Source: Streptomyces longispororuber
GTDB taxonomy: Bacteria; Actinomycetota; Actinomycetes; Streptomycetales; Streptomycetaceae
Assembly: GCF_014656095.1 (NCBI RefSeq)
Contig: NZ_BNBT01000009.1
Coordinates: 44,440 to 108,439 of the forward strand
Reading direction: 5' to 3'
Length of the DNA stretch: 64,000 nt
The translations under genes were made by a program, and so were the position numbers. Below the pieces are notes generated by a model, which saw nothing but the letters and a program-made list of their open reading frames with translations, was not told where the DNA came from and searched no databases. Of the stretch, positions 1 through 7,442 are shown piece by piece (position 1 is the stretch's first letter; each line of letters begins with the position of its first letter).

Positions 1-315
1 ACCCAGCTCGCCGCCAGCCACCCCACCCAGGCGTGGGGCGACACCGGCTACAAGAACCAGGCCGTCGAACACGGCGCAGCCCTCGGCATCGACGCCGACG
101 TCGTCCCCAGGAACACCCAGATCAAAGGCTTCTCGGTGACCCCACGGCGCTGGGTGGTTGAGCACAGTTTCGGGTGGATCATGATGCACCGCCAACTCGC
201 CCGTGACTACGAGACCAAACCCGCCCACTCCGAGAGCACGATCCGCCTCGCCATGATCTCGCACCTCGCGAAACGGGCGACCAGCGAAACCACCCCAACC
301 TGGCGAGACGCTTAA
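1..315 (+). CDS. IS5-family transposase, C-terminal part (5' cut by window edge)
   Basis: Frame 1 is open from the first base to a TAA at 313-315, giving about 104 residues. The fragment contains WGDTGYKNQ, matching the second catalytic Asp region (aDkGY-like) of IS5/IS4 DDE transposases. It also contains RRWVVEHSFGW followed by RQLARDYE, matching the block that carries the third catalytic residue (Glu) and the Arg/Tyr signature. The product would act on the IS terminal repeats. The N-terminal part lies outside the window, so intactness cannot be judged. The right end of the element probably falls at about 345-360, but only one end is visible. Confidence 0.85.
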   Translation, partial: TQLAASHPTQAWGDTGYKNQAVEHGAALGIDADVVPRNTQIKGFSVTPRRWVVEHSFGWIMMHRQLARDYETKPAHSESTIRLAMISHLAKRATSETTPTWRDA

Positions 316-494
316 ACCGTAAACACCCACGAACTACATGAACCAGACGCCCTCTTAGGCAGCCGCTTTAGGGCGAGCCTCTAAAATCATGGCCCCAGAT
401 CGGGACCTGCGGGCAGGCTAGGAGCCTTTCCGATCCGCTCGCCAGCGTGAGGGGCAATGATCATTCGCCCCAAAGCAGCTCCAACCCAAAGCCG
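316..494. other. Intergenic, probable right end of the IS element
   Basis: No coding frame is convincing. The stretch just after the transposase stop (about 340-358) is the likely right terminal repeat, but the left terminus is not in the window so the repeat cannot be paired. Confidence 0.3.
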
Positions 495-908
495 CTACGC
501 CGACCTATAGCGGCCGCGCTCCCGCATCAGTTCCGCCAACATCCGAACTGCGTCTGATTCCGTGATCTCCCATCTATCGAGGTGCCCACTCACTCTGCAA
601 AAGGGTTCAAGAGCCGCCAGAGCCACCTTCGCCTCATGCATGGAGTCCGCAAAGCGGTCGATGCCTCGTTCCCTCAGCCGTTGATTGAAAGCTTCGACCG
701 TTGCCGCGTCACCACCCACGTAGTGAGCAGGAACCCCGTTCGCAAAGTGGCGGGATACCTGGGCAACACGGAGAGCTGAGATCGCCACGTTGAACGCTTC
801 GCGACGGGTACGTCGCCACCCCAAGTGGGCAGTCAGCCACGGCGCTAGCGACGCGCCCACGAACGCTCCCACAAGCCCCAGCACGGGCGCTAACCAAACG
901 CTCATCAA
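495..908 (-). CDS. Small membrane-anchored hypothetical protein
   Basis: 137 residues. I recognise no named family. Residues about 3-28 form a hydrophobic segment rich in Gly and Ala (APVLGLVGAFVGASLAPWL) followed by a basic stretch (WRRTRRE), which predicts a single N-terminal membrane anchor with a cytoplasmic helical body. The body is Ala/Arg/Glu-rich with no catalytic motif. The protein at 1118-1771 on the same strand has the same plan, so the two may belong to one accessory family. Local GC is visibly lower than in the core genes to the right, consistent with acquired DNA. It is the longest reading frame in the stretch, but its function is unknown. Confidence 0.55.
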   Translation of the reverse strand: MMSVWLAPVLGLVGAFVGASLAPWLTAHLGWRRTRREAFNVAISALRVAQVSRHFANGVPAHYVGGDAATVEAFNQRLRERGIDRFADSMHEAKVALAALEPFCRVSGHLDRWEITESDAVRMLAELMRERGRYRSA

Positions 909-1117
909 TCCTTACCTCCATGATCCAGACCAAAAGACGCAAACAGTCTTAGCTCAGTTCCGGGGCCGTCTCCGGGCCGTCGAGAGATGCTCAACGACAA
1001 CCAACGCTGACAGCCAACAGCCACTAGGCCGCAGGTCACAGCATTGATTGTTTACGAAGTCGCAGGCGAGGGATCGGCCCCGTCACTTCTTCGACAAGTG
1101 ACCCACTCGATCACCGC

Positions 1118-1771
1118 TCAGCTCAAGGCCACGATCGCCGCACGGGTAGCTACCCGCTGCGGAGCGAGCCTCAGGTCGGGTCGGTGTCTACCTGCCAGAC
1201 CGCATAGGAAAGGCCTGATCCAAGGCGGTACTGGCTTGCCGCAGGAACTCTCGAACAGCTTCTTCGAGATCACTGAGCCTGCCAGAAAGTCCAGACGTGT
1301 ATATGCCATTGCGCTGCTCGATCCTTCGTCAGCAGCCAAGTTCAGCAAGTGCATTATGCGAAACGGGGCCACTACGTCCGCTGCCGCTTCTGTGACCCTC
1401 GTTGCGTATGGCTCAAGTTTGGCCGGACCGTTAAGAACTACCTGGTGACCGGCGCGCCGCACATCGTCTGCCAACTCTATCGCGCGGCTCAGATAGCCGT
1501 CCCGAAGATCCTTGGATCTCAAGTAGGTAACGTCGTCGCTGGGCGAGACTCCAATCCGGCGGCCAACCTTGATCCACGGCTCCATGTGATCATGCAAGGC
1601 TGTCGCAGCCCAAGCAAGAGCTTCGTAAGAGGCCCTTCGTGGCTCCCTTCGATCTCGCAGCGACTCTGCGTTCAAGCGCATCTTGTCCGTCGACTTCGTG
1701 AGCACACCCAGCGCGATCGTACTGATAGCGCCCAAGGACGCCCCGAGCAGCGCCGCTATACCTGCGTCCAT
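1118..1771 (-). CDS. Membrane-anchored hypothetical protein
   Basis: 217 residues from an ATG at 1771. An open frame extends upstream to 1978, but those residues are composition noise. This start places a hydrophobic segment (IAALLGASLGAISTIALGVL) directly at the N-terminus, as in the neighbour at 495-908. A charged linker (RLNAESLRDRREPRR) and an alpha-helical body follow. The last ~35 residues (from about PPWIRPFLCG) are Arg/Pro-rich and may result from an old frameshift. No enzymatic motif is visible. Such TM-plus-helical proteins are common in actinomycete accessory DNA; function is unknown. Confidence 0.5.
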   Translation of the reverse strand: MDAGIAALLGASLGAISTIALGVLTKSTDKMRLNAESLRDRREPRRASYEALAWAATALHDHMEPWIKVGRRIGVSPSDDVTYLRSKDLRDGYLSRAIELADDVRRAGHQVVLNGPAKLEPYATRVTEAAADVVAPFRIMHLLNLAADEGSSSAMAYTRLDFLAGSVISKKLFESSCGKPVPPWIRPFLCGLAGRHRPDLRLAPQRVATRAAIVALS

Positions 1772-1831
1772 CAGGCAATGATGCCCGTCGGGAGGATGTT
1801 CGCGTCTCCAGCGCCCTGTCAAACTGCGGTC

Positions 1832-2062
1832 ATGCGACGCTGCGCTGGGGTGACACGACAGGGACAAGCATGCAGGAACGCAGCCCGTTTGAACGGCTTC
1901 TGCCATCAACACGGCGGGAGGGGACAGCGCCACACATCCCGGCCCATCCGCGGCGCTGGCTCGGCTGTGACGTCCCAACGGCGGGGTTGGCTATGGCAGC
2001 TCTGGCGCTCTCTGATGGACTGGCTCGGCGGATCGGCTCGCAAGCAATCACGACAGCGGTAA
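1832..2062 (+). CDS. Small zinc-knuckle protein with Trp-rich tail
   Basis: 76 residues from the ATG at 1832. The first 28 residues follow the pattern C4-x-G-x-T-x2-G-x2-C14-x9-C24-x2-H27, typical of the short C-C-C-H zinc motifs found in small phage and mobile-element proteins. A basic linker follows, then a Trp-rich segment (RRGWLWQLWRSLMDWLGG, about 51-68) that could form an amphipathic membrane- or partner-binding helix, and a basic end. There is no good ribosome binding site. The frame is open further upstream, but the motif begins right at this Met. It is divergent from the gene at 1118-1771. The family assignment is inference; partner and substrate are unknown. Confidence 0.5.
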   Translation: MRRCAGVTRQGQACRNAARLNGFCHQHGGRGQRHTSRPIRGAGSAVTSQRRGWLWQLWRSLMDWLGGSARKQSRQR

Positions 2063-2529
2063 GCGAGGCGGCACCCGTAGGTTCGCTGGATGATGCGTGC
2101 CGCCACGACTGGAGCCCTCGGTACTGACCTGTGGATGGGTGTCTAAGCGCGTGACAACGCCCACGGACAACAGCGGATAGGTACGGATGCCTTCGGACGA
2201 TCGCAGCAGGTCAGAGGCGCACTCGCCCCAGACTGAGGCCTCCCCCAAGTCCCCAATCCGATAAACGGAGCAGGCTGTACCGGTGAACGGTTTGCGCACG
2301 TCGCGGTGGGACGGTGCAAAGCTCCTTATGGCATCGGGAGCCATGGCGCCGGAGTCAGCCGTGCTCCGGGACCTTCTCGGTCCTCTGCCCGTCTTCGCCG
2401 AAGATGTCGCCCATGGCTTCCGCACCCTCCGAGATCACCGGCCGTAGTTGCTTACGGTGGAACCCGCTCGGTTGTGCCGCTCGCGCAGGAGTGCAGGGCG
2501 ACGGCCGCAGCGATGATGACGTCGCACGG
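2063..2529. other. Intergenic scar with one copy of a direct repeat
   Basis: No gene can be supported. The stretch contains one copy of a direct repeat (2253-2284), whose partner lies at 4887-4918, and short open frames without recognisable products. Confidence 0.4.
2253..2284 (+). repeat. Direct repeat, copy A (partner at 4887-4918)
   Basis: CCAATCCGATAAACGG at 2253-2268 is identical to 4887-4902. The motif TACCGGT follows at the same offset (+25) in both copies, with scattered matches between. The pair brackets 2.6 kb of mostly degraded genes. It could be the two ends of an integrated element, or an operator shared by related regulator genes. Confidence 0.6.
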
Positions 2530-2758
2530 TTAGTCGGCGACGCCGGCGCGGCTGTGAGTGGTGGTCTTGCGGGGGTTATGGCCGGTCATGCCGAAGTAGG
2601 CAGCGGCTGCTCCCCCTCCCCCCGGCCTCTTCGGCCACCTTCGACACCCGCTGCGCAATCTCGTGCCCCGGGGCGTTGTACGCGGACGCGCCGGTGTGGT
2701 TGGCCCGGTGCAGGACGGCGATGATGCGGGCGGTGACGGGCCGCAGAGCGGCGCTCAT
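2530..2758 (-). pseudogene. Frameshifted small plasmid/ICE-type gene
   Basis: The minus strand starts at an ATG (2758) and reads MSAALRPVTARIIAVLHRAN, then APGHEIAQRVSKVAEEA. A purine run (GGGGGGAGGGGGA) at about 2612-2630 then breaks the frame. One base away, the reading continues as AAAYFGMTGHNPRKTTTH and ends at a TAA at 2530. The two halves read as one conserved-looking protein of about 75 residues interrupted by an indel in the homopolymer. I do not recognise the family with certainty; small proteins of this style occur next to transfer genes in Streptomyces mobile elements. It is probably inactive unless the indel is a sequence error. Confidence 0.5.
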
Positions 2759-2759
2759 G

Positions 2760-3112
2760 CGGCCCGCCCCTCCGTACCGGAGAGGGGATATCAACTGGTA
2801 CACATTCGCCGGTGAGGTCGTCGGGGATGCTGACCAGCACGCGGGGCGGTCAGCTCAGGCGGGCGTGGATGCAGAGCCGGTAGGCGGGGGCGGTGTCGGC
2901 GTGCAAGGTCACATCTGGCATTCGTCGGCCAACACCAGCGGGCCTGCACGCGGCGCGCCGCGGCGCACGAGGCATAAGCCGACCGGCTCTGGCAGGTGAT
3001 CGAGCCGGGCCAGATCTTGAGCGCGGGCGTGGAGGAGCGCGCTGGCCCGGTCGGGGTCAGGTCCAGCATCAGCGGTCGGCACACCGTTCCCGCCCTACGC
3101 GAAGCCTCGTAG
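2760..3112. other. Degraded accessory DNA with short open fragment
   Basis: The minus strand is open from about 3082 (GTG) to a TGA at 2909 for 57 codons, ending in GPLVLADECQM. Its stop overlaps a 23-codon frame starting MPDVTLHADTAPAYRLC. Neither is recognisable. They lie upstream of the frameshifted gene at 2530-2758 and may be remnants of the same mobile operon. Confidence 0.3.
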
Positions 3113-3964
3113 GCTACCGCAGTTGCCCCCGCTCCTCAGCACGCCCCCGACGGCGAGCCCCCGACCCTGGCGAACCTTCGAGCTGACGTCACCGAGGTAT
3201 GGGACGTCTACCAAGCATCGCGGTTCGGCTTTTTCACCACCAGGCACTTGCCGCTCCGCCTTGCCGACACTCTCTTAGCCGCCCGTACGTACGCGGGGGG
3301 GGGAAGAGCTCAAGGAGGCATACGCCTGACTGGCGCTGACGTACCAGGGCGCTGCCATGGTGCTCGGCAAGCTTGGGGAGAACGAACTCGCCTGGATGGC
3401 AGCCGATCGTGGGCTGGTCGCAGCCCAGCAGAGCGGCGCAACAACGCACGTCGCTCTTCCGTGGCTCAGCGAGGCGACGCCCTCGTTCCTGTCCGTCTAC
3501 GGAACCCTGTTCTTGACCGGCGCGATGGCGGCTGCCCGTGCGGAGGACCGCGCGACGACGCAGGCCTTCCTGCGCGGGGGCGGAAGCGGCGACAGCACGG
3601 CTCGGCTCCGACGCCAACCTCCTCTGGACCGCCTTCGGCCCGACCAACGTCGCCATCCACAAGGTGGCCACGGCTGGGGAACTCGGCGACTTCCAGATCG
3701 CTTCCGACCTCGGACCACAGATTGATACGAGCGGCCTCCCCGTGGAGCACCGGGTACGCCACGATCTCGAAGTAGCGCGCACTCACCGCCAGGAACCGCA
3801 CGGACGAAGCACCCGCTGTGGTCCTCGAAGCGGAACTGATAGCTCCCGAGCAGGTCAGGCACCACTACATGAGCCGACAGCTCGTCCTTGGCTGGGTCCG
3901 CGGCACGCGCGGACGTCCGAGCAGCTCGATGGCGGACTTGGCCGAGAGGCTTCGCGTCGCCTGA
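3113..3964 (+). pseudogene. Degraded XRE-type regulator, C-terminal sensor half
   Basis: Reading across several frames recovers pieces of the helical C-terminal region found in a large Streptomyces XRE-type regulator family. The pieces are LRADVTEVWDVYQASRFG (from about 3175), AAMVLGKLGENELAWMAADR (about 3350), LSVYGTLFLTGAMAAARAED (about 3495), GSDANLLWTAFGPTNVAIHK (about 3607), and a final frame ending RPSSSMADLAERLRVA with TGA at 3962-3964. The N-terminal HTH is absent, an internal segment near 3450 is deleted, and at least three frame changes are needed, one beside a G run at 3296-3303. In related genomes such a regulator often sits directly before a NUDIX gene, as here. It is non-functional as read. 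Confidence 0.75.
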
Positions 3965-3983
3965 GGTGGCTAGCCTCGGTCAC

Positions 3984-4475
3984 GTGAGCGAGACCGAGAA
4001 CGAACACGAGGCGAAGATGGCGCGCCCGCGCATGGCCGCGGGCGCGCTGTTCTTCGACGAGCAGGGCCGCATCATGCTCCTGGAGCCGACGTACAAGGAC
4101 TACCGGGATATCCCCGGCGGGTACGTCGACGCCGGCGAGTCCCCGCTTGAGGCGTGCGTGCGGGAGGTCCGCGAGGAGCTGGGCATCACGCCCGGAATCG
4201 GCCGCCTGCTTGCCGTCGACTGGGCCCCGAGTCCTGCTGAGGGCGACAAGGTGCTGTTCCTCTTCGACGGTGGCGCACTGCCCGCACGGCTCCAGGAGCG
4301 GATCCAGTTGCAGCGCTCCGAAATCAAGGCTTACGCCTTCCACAGCCTCGACGACGTGGCCTCCTTGACCATCCCGCGCCTCGCACGCCGGGTCCGGGCG
4401 GCCGTGGGCGCTCGGGCCGACGGACAGGTGGCCTACCTGGAGCACGGCCAGCGGCCGGAGCGATGCCCGAACTGA
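3984..4475 (+). CDS. NUDIX hydrolase
   Basis: 163 residues from the GTG at 3984. An ATG at 4017 with GAGG just upstream is an equally possible start, giving 152 residues. The Nudix box is complete: GGYVDAGESPLEACVREVREELGI fits G-x5-E-x7-R-E-U-x-E-E-x-G-U and supplies the Mg-binding glutamates. NUDIX enzymes hydrolyse nucleoside diphosphates linked to another moiety; the substrate cannot be read from the sequence. The gene follows a ruined XRE regulator by about 20 bp and is followed by a CRISPR array only 14 bp after the stop. A damaged copy of its middle section lies at 5032-5115. Confidence 0.9.
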   Translation: MSETENEHEAKMARPRMAAGALFFDEQGRIMLLEPTYKDYRDIPGGYVDAGESPLEACVREVREELGITPGIGRLLAVDWAPSPAEGDKVLFLFDGGALPARLQERIQLQRSEIKAYAFHSLDDVASLTIPRLARRVRAAVGARADGQVAYLEHGQRPERCPN

Positions 4476-4489
4476 GGACAGGACTTAAC

Positions 4490-4640
4490 GCCGAGCGCCC
4501 CGCTCGTGCTGGGACCACCCTTCGTCGCCGACCGGTGATCGTCATATGCCGGGATCACCCCCGCGGGTGCGGGGACCACCCGACGACCGCGCCTCGTAGC
4601 GGGCCTCACGCGGGACCACCCCCGCACGTGCGGGGACCAC
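4490..4640 (-). CRISPR. Three-repeat type I-E-like CRISPR array
   Basis: There are three 29-nt repeats at 4490-4518, 4551-4579 and 4612-4640, separated by two spacers of exactly 32 nt (4519-4550, 4580-4611). Repeats 2 and 3 differ at two positions (GGGATCAC/GGGACCAC and CGGG/CACG at the centre). Read on the minus strand they begin GTGGTCCCCGC and match the actinobacterial type I-E repeat style, with an inverted CCCCGC/GCGGGG stem. Repeat 1 keeps its minus-strand 5' half but is degraded in the 3' half, as expected of the leader-distal terminal repeat. The leader should therefore be to the right of 4640. No cas gene is in the window. Confidence 0.85.
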
Positions 4641-4886
4641 AGGAACTGACCAGGCACGTTAGCCGAGTCGGCCCTGGTTTTTACTCACTTTCAGGGAAAC
4701 GGACATTCCTGCCTTTCGGGATCGACGCCACGCGCCATAGGGCTTCCGTCGCAGCCCCGGCGGGAGCCAAACGGGGAGCCAACCCGAGCGTCTCACGGTG
4801 GACGCTCGCGGACCCTCGCGAACGGACCGGGCCCGTGCTTGCAGCCGATTCTGGAGTCTTCGAGGAACGTTCGAGATGTCGGGTTA

Positions 4887-4918
4887 CCAATCCGATAAAC
4901 GGTGCGAGGCATACCGGT
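4887..4918 (+). repeat. Direct repeat, copy B (partner at 2253-2284)
   Basis: 16 bp identical to copy A plus TACCGGT at the same spacing. This copy also forms an imperfect inverted repeat, TAAACGGT with nine bases then ACCGGTTA (4896-4920), which could be an operator. Confidence 0.6.
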
Positions 4919-4936
4919 TAGCGACCGGAGCAGGTC

Positions 4937-4969
4937 AGGGGCCCGGTCCCTGGGGAGGACCGGGCCCCT
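4937..4969. terminator. Strong hairpin, probable terminator
   Basis: AGGGGCCCGGTCC (4937-4949) pairs perfectly with GGACCGGGCCCCT (4957-4969) around a 7-nt loop. There is no T-tract, which is usual for Streptomyces hairpin terminators. Confidence 0.6.
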
Positions 4970-5031
4970 GGCGGTAGGTGCGTGACTATCTGAGTGACTA
5001 CGGCCCCGACGGTGTTCCGAAGATGTCGTCC

Positions 5032-5115
5032 ATGGAGCTGGGCATCGCATCCGGGACCAGCCGCCCGTTCGACGTCGACTGAGCCCTCAGGCCTGCTGAG
5101 GGCGACAAGGGGCTG
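5032..5115 (+). pseudogene. NUDIX gene fragment
   Basis: This stretch aligns without gaps to 4173-4256 inside the intact NUDIX gene, at roughly four matches in five. It reads MELGIASGTSRPFDVD, a TGA stop where the intact gene has Trp, then ALRPAEGDKGLC. It corresponds to the end of the Nudix box and the strand after it. It is a duplicated, decayed copy or the remains of a related gene at the other boundary of the accessory segment, 16 bp before the end of the TerD-fusion gene. Confidence 0.75.
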
Positions 5116-5130
5116 TGTGGTTGCGTCGTG

Positions 5131-7233
5131 TCAGCCGGTGGGGACGCGTTCCGCGGAAGGGGAGCGTCGCGGTGTCGGGTGGTCCAGGTGGGCCACCACC
5201 GTGGCGTAGAAGCGGTGCACGGCATCGTCCACGCTGCGGATGAAGCCGGACTCGGCGTTGCCACGGCCGCTGCCCATGCTCTTGAACAGCGACAGCCGGA
5301 AGCCGGTGATGCGCGCGTCGCCCTTCGGCAGCATGTCGCCGGGCTCCCGGCGCAGCCGCTCCAGCGTGCCGCGCGGGCCTCCCTCCGCGCCGTCGACAAG
5401 GGTTTCGACGTGGAGGTCGGCCGGGGCCTCGGCGAGACGTCGGACGAGCCGTTTCGCCCAGGTCAAGGGGTACCCCTGGGTGGGGGCCGGGATCTCCGTG
5501 CAGGTGCGCAGTCGGCCGGTCCGCAGGTCGGCGACGACCGCGAGGAGGCCGGGGGTGCCTTCGATGCGCACCTCGGCGTGCAGCCTTCCCTCGCGGCAGA
5601 GCTGGTCGGCGAGGCCCGCCCGGCGCTCCCCGGGGTCGGTGCCGCGCTTGGAGCGCTGCGCGGGCAGCACCTTCTGGCCCAGTTCGCCGCCCAGCCGGAG
5701 ACAGACCTGGCGGATGAGGCGCTCCCAGCTCTCCACCACTTCGAGGGCGCGCGGGTCCCCGTGGCACAGGGTCTCGTCGTCGATGCCGTTGCGTACCGGG
5801 ACCCAGGCCGCCCCCATGTTCTGGAAGCCGTGGCAGCCGGAGCTCTCGTGCTGGAGGTAGTGGAGCAGTTCCTGGAGCAGCCAGGCGTGCGCCATGTTGC
5901 TCACGCCCTCGTGCCGGATCAGCATCTGCGCCTGGTGTGCCACTTCGGCCCAGGAGAGGTGCCGGAGAGCCACCTTGTGCTTGCGCCGGCCGTCGGTCTT
6001 GACGTCGACCAGCGGCCTGCCTTCCAGGGCGACGTCGTTCGACAGCGTGATGACGGCCTCGTAGCCACGGCGTGCGGCGATGTCCATGTAGGCCTGCACC
6101 TGGTCGGCCTTGAGCGCGTTCCCGTTGGTCTTCGTCTCCAGCAGCGCGGTCCACAGCTTGCCCGCCCGTTCGACGCGGATGACGCCGTCCGGGCGCCTCG
6201 GTGTCTCACCGTGCGGCAGGGAGACCTCGGCGAACGTCTCCATGCGGCCCGCCGGTGCCCCGAAGGGGGCGGTGAGCCTCCTGCCGAACTCGGGCACCTG
6301 CGCCATCACCGACAGGAGCACCGACGTGGCGCGCGTCTCGCGATCGCGGTCGCTCTTCAGCGCGGTGACGGGGAAGAGCCGTGCCCCCTTCCACGACTCG
6401 TTTTCCGCCAAGGTCTTCTTGGCCGTCTTCGGCAGGGTGACCTTCTTCTTGGCGGTACGAGGACGCGGCGCGGGCTTCTTCGGCTCCGTCCCGTCGGCGG
6501 ACTGCCGGGGCGGTGGGACCGCCGCCAGGACCGGCTGCGAGATGCTGCCGACGGCCGTCGCCGCGGCCACGGCATCGGCATCGGCATCGGCATCGGCTAC
6601 GACGTCGGCCACGGTGCCGCTCGCCGCGCTGTCCCGCGTGTCCTCGGCGGCCGCGTCCTCGGCGGCTGCCTCCTCCTCCGCGGCCGCGTCGTCCTCGATG
6701 TCGACCCCGAAGTCCGACGCCAGGCCCGCAAGGCCGGCGTCGTAGCCCTGTCCGACGGCCCGTAGCTTCCACTCGCCGCCGCGGCGGTAGAACTCGCCGA
6801 AGATGAACGCGCTCACCGCGCCCGCATCGCCGATCACGAACCGGAGCAGGTCGTCCCCGGAGCCGTCCGACAGCGTCAGTTGCAGATCGTCCAGCTCTCC
6901 GAAGTGGCCTCCGTCGTACCGGCTCGCGGCCACCACGATCCGGTCGACGTCACCGGGGATCGCGGTCAGGTCGAAGCTGATCCGGTCCCGGTTGCCGTTC
7001 CCGCTGGGAGCCTTGCCCAGGAGCTGAACGCTTCCGTCCGCGGCCACCGGGTTGTTGTAGAAGTAGAAGTCCCCGTCGCTGCGCACCTTGCCGTTGAGGT
7101 CCAGCAGCAGGACGGAGACATCCGCGTCGCCCTCCCCCGTCGAACTGGCCCAGTCCAGGCTCACGATGACGGAACCGACGTTCTCGCTCAGGGATGCCAG
7201 CCTGACATTGGCACCCTTGGTCAACTCGTACAT
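5131..7233 (-). CDS. TerD-domain protein fused to PD-(D/E)XK nuclease-like domain
   Basis: 700 residues. Residues 1-175 are a TerD/TerE-type domain: MYELTKGANVRLA start, SVIVSLDW, a DxDxS-like calcium site near 37-54 (DADVSVLLLDLNGK), FYFYNNP, and AFIFGEFYRRGGEWKLRAVGQGY. TerD proteins belong to the tellurite/phage/stress (Ter) system and bind Ca2+. Residues 180-280 are an acidic Ala/Glu/Asp linker (with an ADADADAD run), then a Lys/Pro/Arg-rich segment. Residues about 300-430 carry nuclease-like motifs: P348-D349-G, then LLE366-T-K368, then Q378-V-Q-A-Y382 (a QxxxY motif). The remaining ~270 residues are unassigned. It is predicted cytoplasmic and stands alone on its strand. The fusion suggests a stress- or phage-responsive nuclease; activity is untested. 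Confidence 0.8.
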   Translation of the reverse strand: MYELTKGANVRLASLSENVGSVIVSLDWASSTGEGDADVSVLLLDLNGKVRSDGDFYFYNNPVAADGSVQLLGKAPSGNGNRDRISFDLTAIPGDVDRIVVAASRYDGGHFGELDDLQLTLSDGSGDDLLRFVIGDAGAVSAFIFGEFYRRGGEWKLRAVGQGYDAGLAGLASDFGVDIEDDAAAEEEAAAEDAAAEDTRDSAASGTVADVVADADADADAVAAATAVGSISQPVLAAVPPPRQSADGTEPKKPAPRPRTAKKKVTLPKTAKKTLAENESWKGARLFPVTALKSDRDRETRATSVLLSVMAQVPEFGRRLTAPFGAPAGRMETFAEVSLPHGETPRRPDGVIRVERAGKLWTALLETKTNGNALKADQVQAYMDIAARRGYEAVITLSNDVALEGRPLVDVKTDGRRKHKVALRHLSWAEVAHQAQMLIRHEGVSNMAHAWLLQELLHYLQHESSGCHGFQNMGAAWVPVRNGIDDETLCHGDPRALEVVESWERLIRQVCLRLGGELGQKVLPAQRSKRGTDPGERRAGLADQLCREGRLHAEVRIEGTPGLLAVVADLRTGRLRTCTEIPAPTQGYPLTWAKRLVRRLAEAPADLHVETLVDGAEGGPRGTLERLRREPGDMLPKGDARITGFRLSLFKSMGSGRGNAESGFIRSVDDAVHRFYATVVAHLDHPTPRRSPSAERVPTG
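6568..6600. repeat. Hexanucleotide repeat inside the TerD-fusion linker
   Basis: Tandem GGCATC units (about four and a half copies) encode the ADADADAD run in the interdomain linker of the protein encoded on the minus strand. Length could vary in frame by slippage. Confidence 0.7.
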
Positions 7234-7442
7234 GCCCCACCCCTCTTGCGTACACCGGGCACCGGACGCGTGGTGCCCGCCCCTCGCCGATCGCGGCCGT
7301 CCCTCGAGGTACGTACCGCCACATGCGGCGCACGGCAGGACTCTAGTCCGCGGCGGGCGACCGCTGCGGCGCTCCGGTGAAAACCGGGAGGGTGCGGGGC
7401 GGGGCCGGTCACGGGTCCGGGGCCGCCCTTCCCGTCAGCGGT

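Larger units (their letters stand above)
4641..5031. other. Candidate CRISPR leader side and intergenic DNA
   Basis: No coding region is supported. In the inferred array orientation 4641-4760 would be the leader. The stretch also holds direct repeat copy B (4887-4918) and a long hairpin (4937-4969). Confidence 0.35.

Noticed and set aside
2342..2446. Short plus-strand frame starting MAPESAVLRDLLGPLPVF
   Set aside because: Ends after 34 codons; could be a transposase scrap but no family motif can be defended.
5128..6765. Plus-strand frame of 545 codons opposite the TerD-fusion gene
   Set aside because: The minus strand encodes a coherent TerD domain; the plus reading has no domain and shadow composition.
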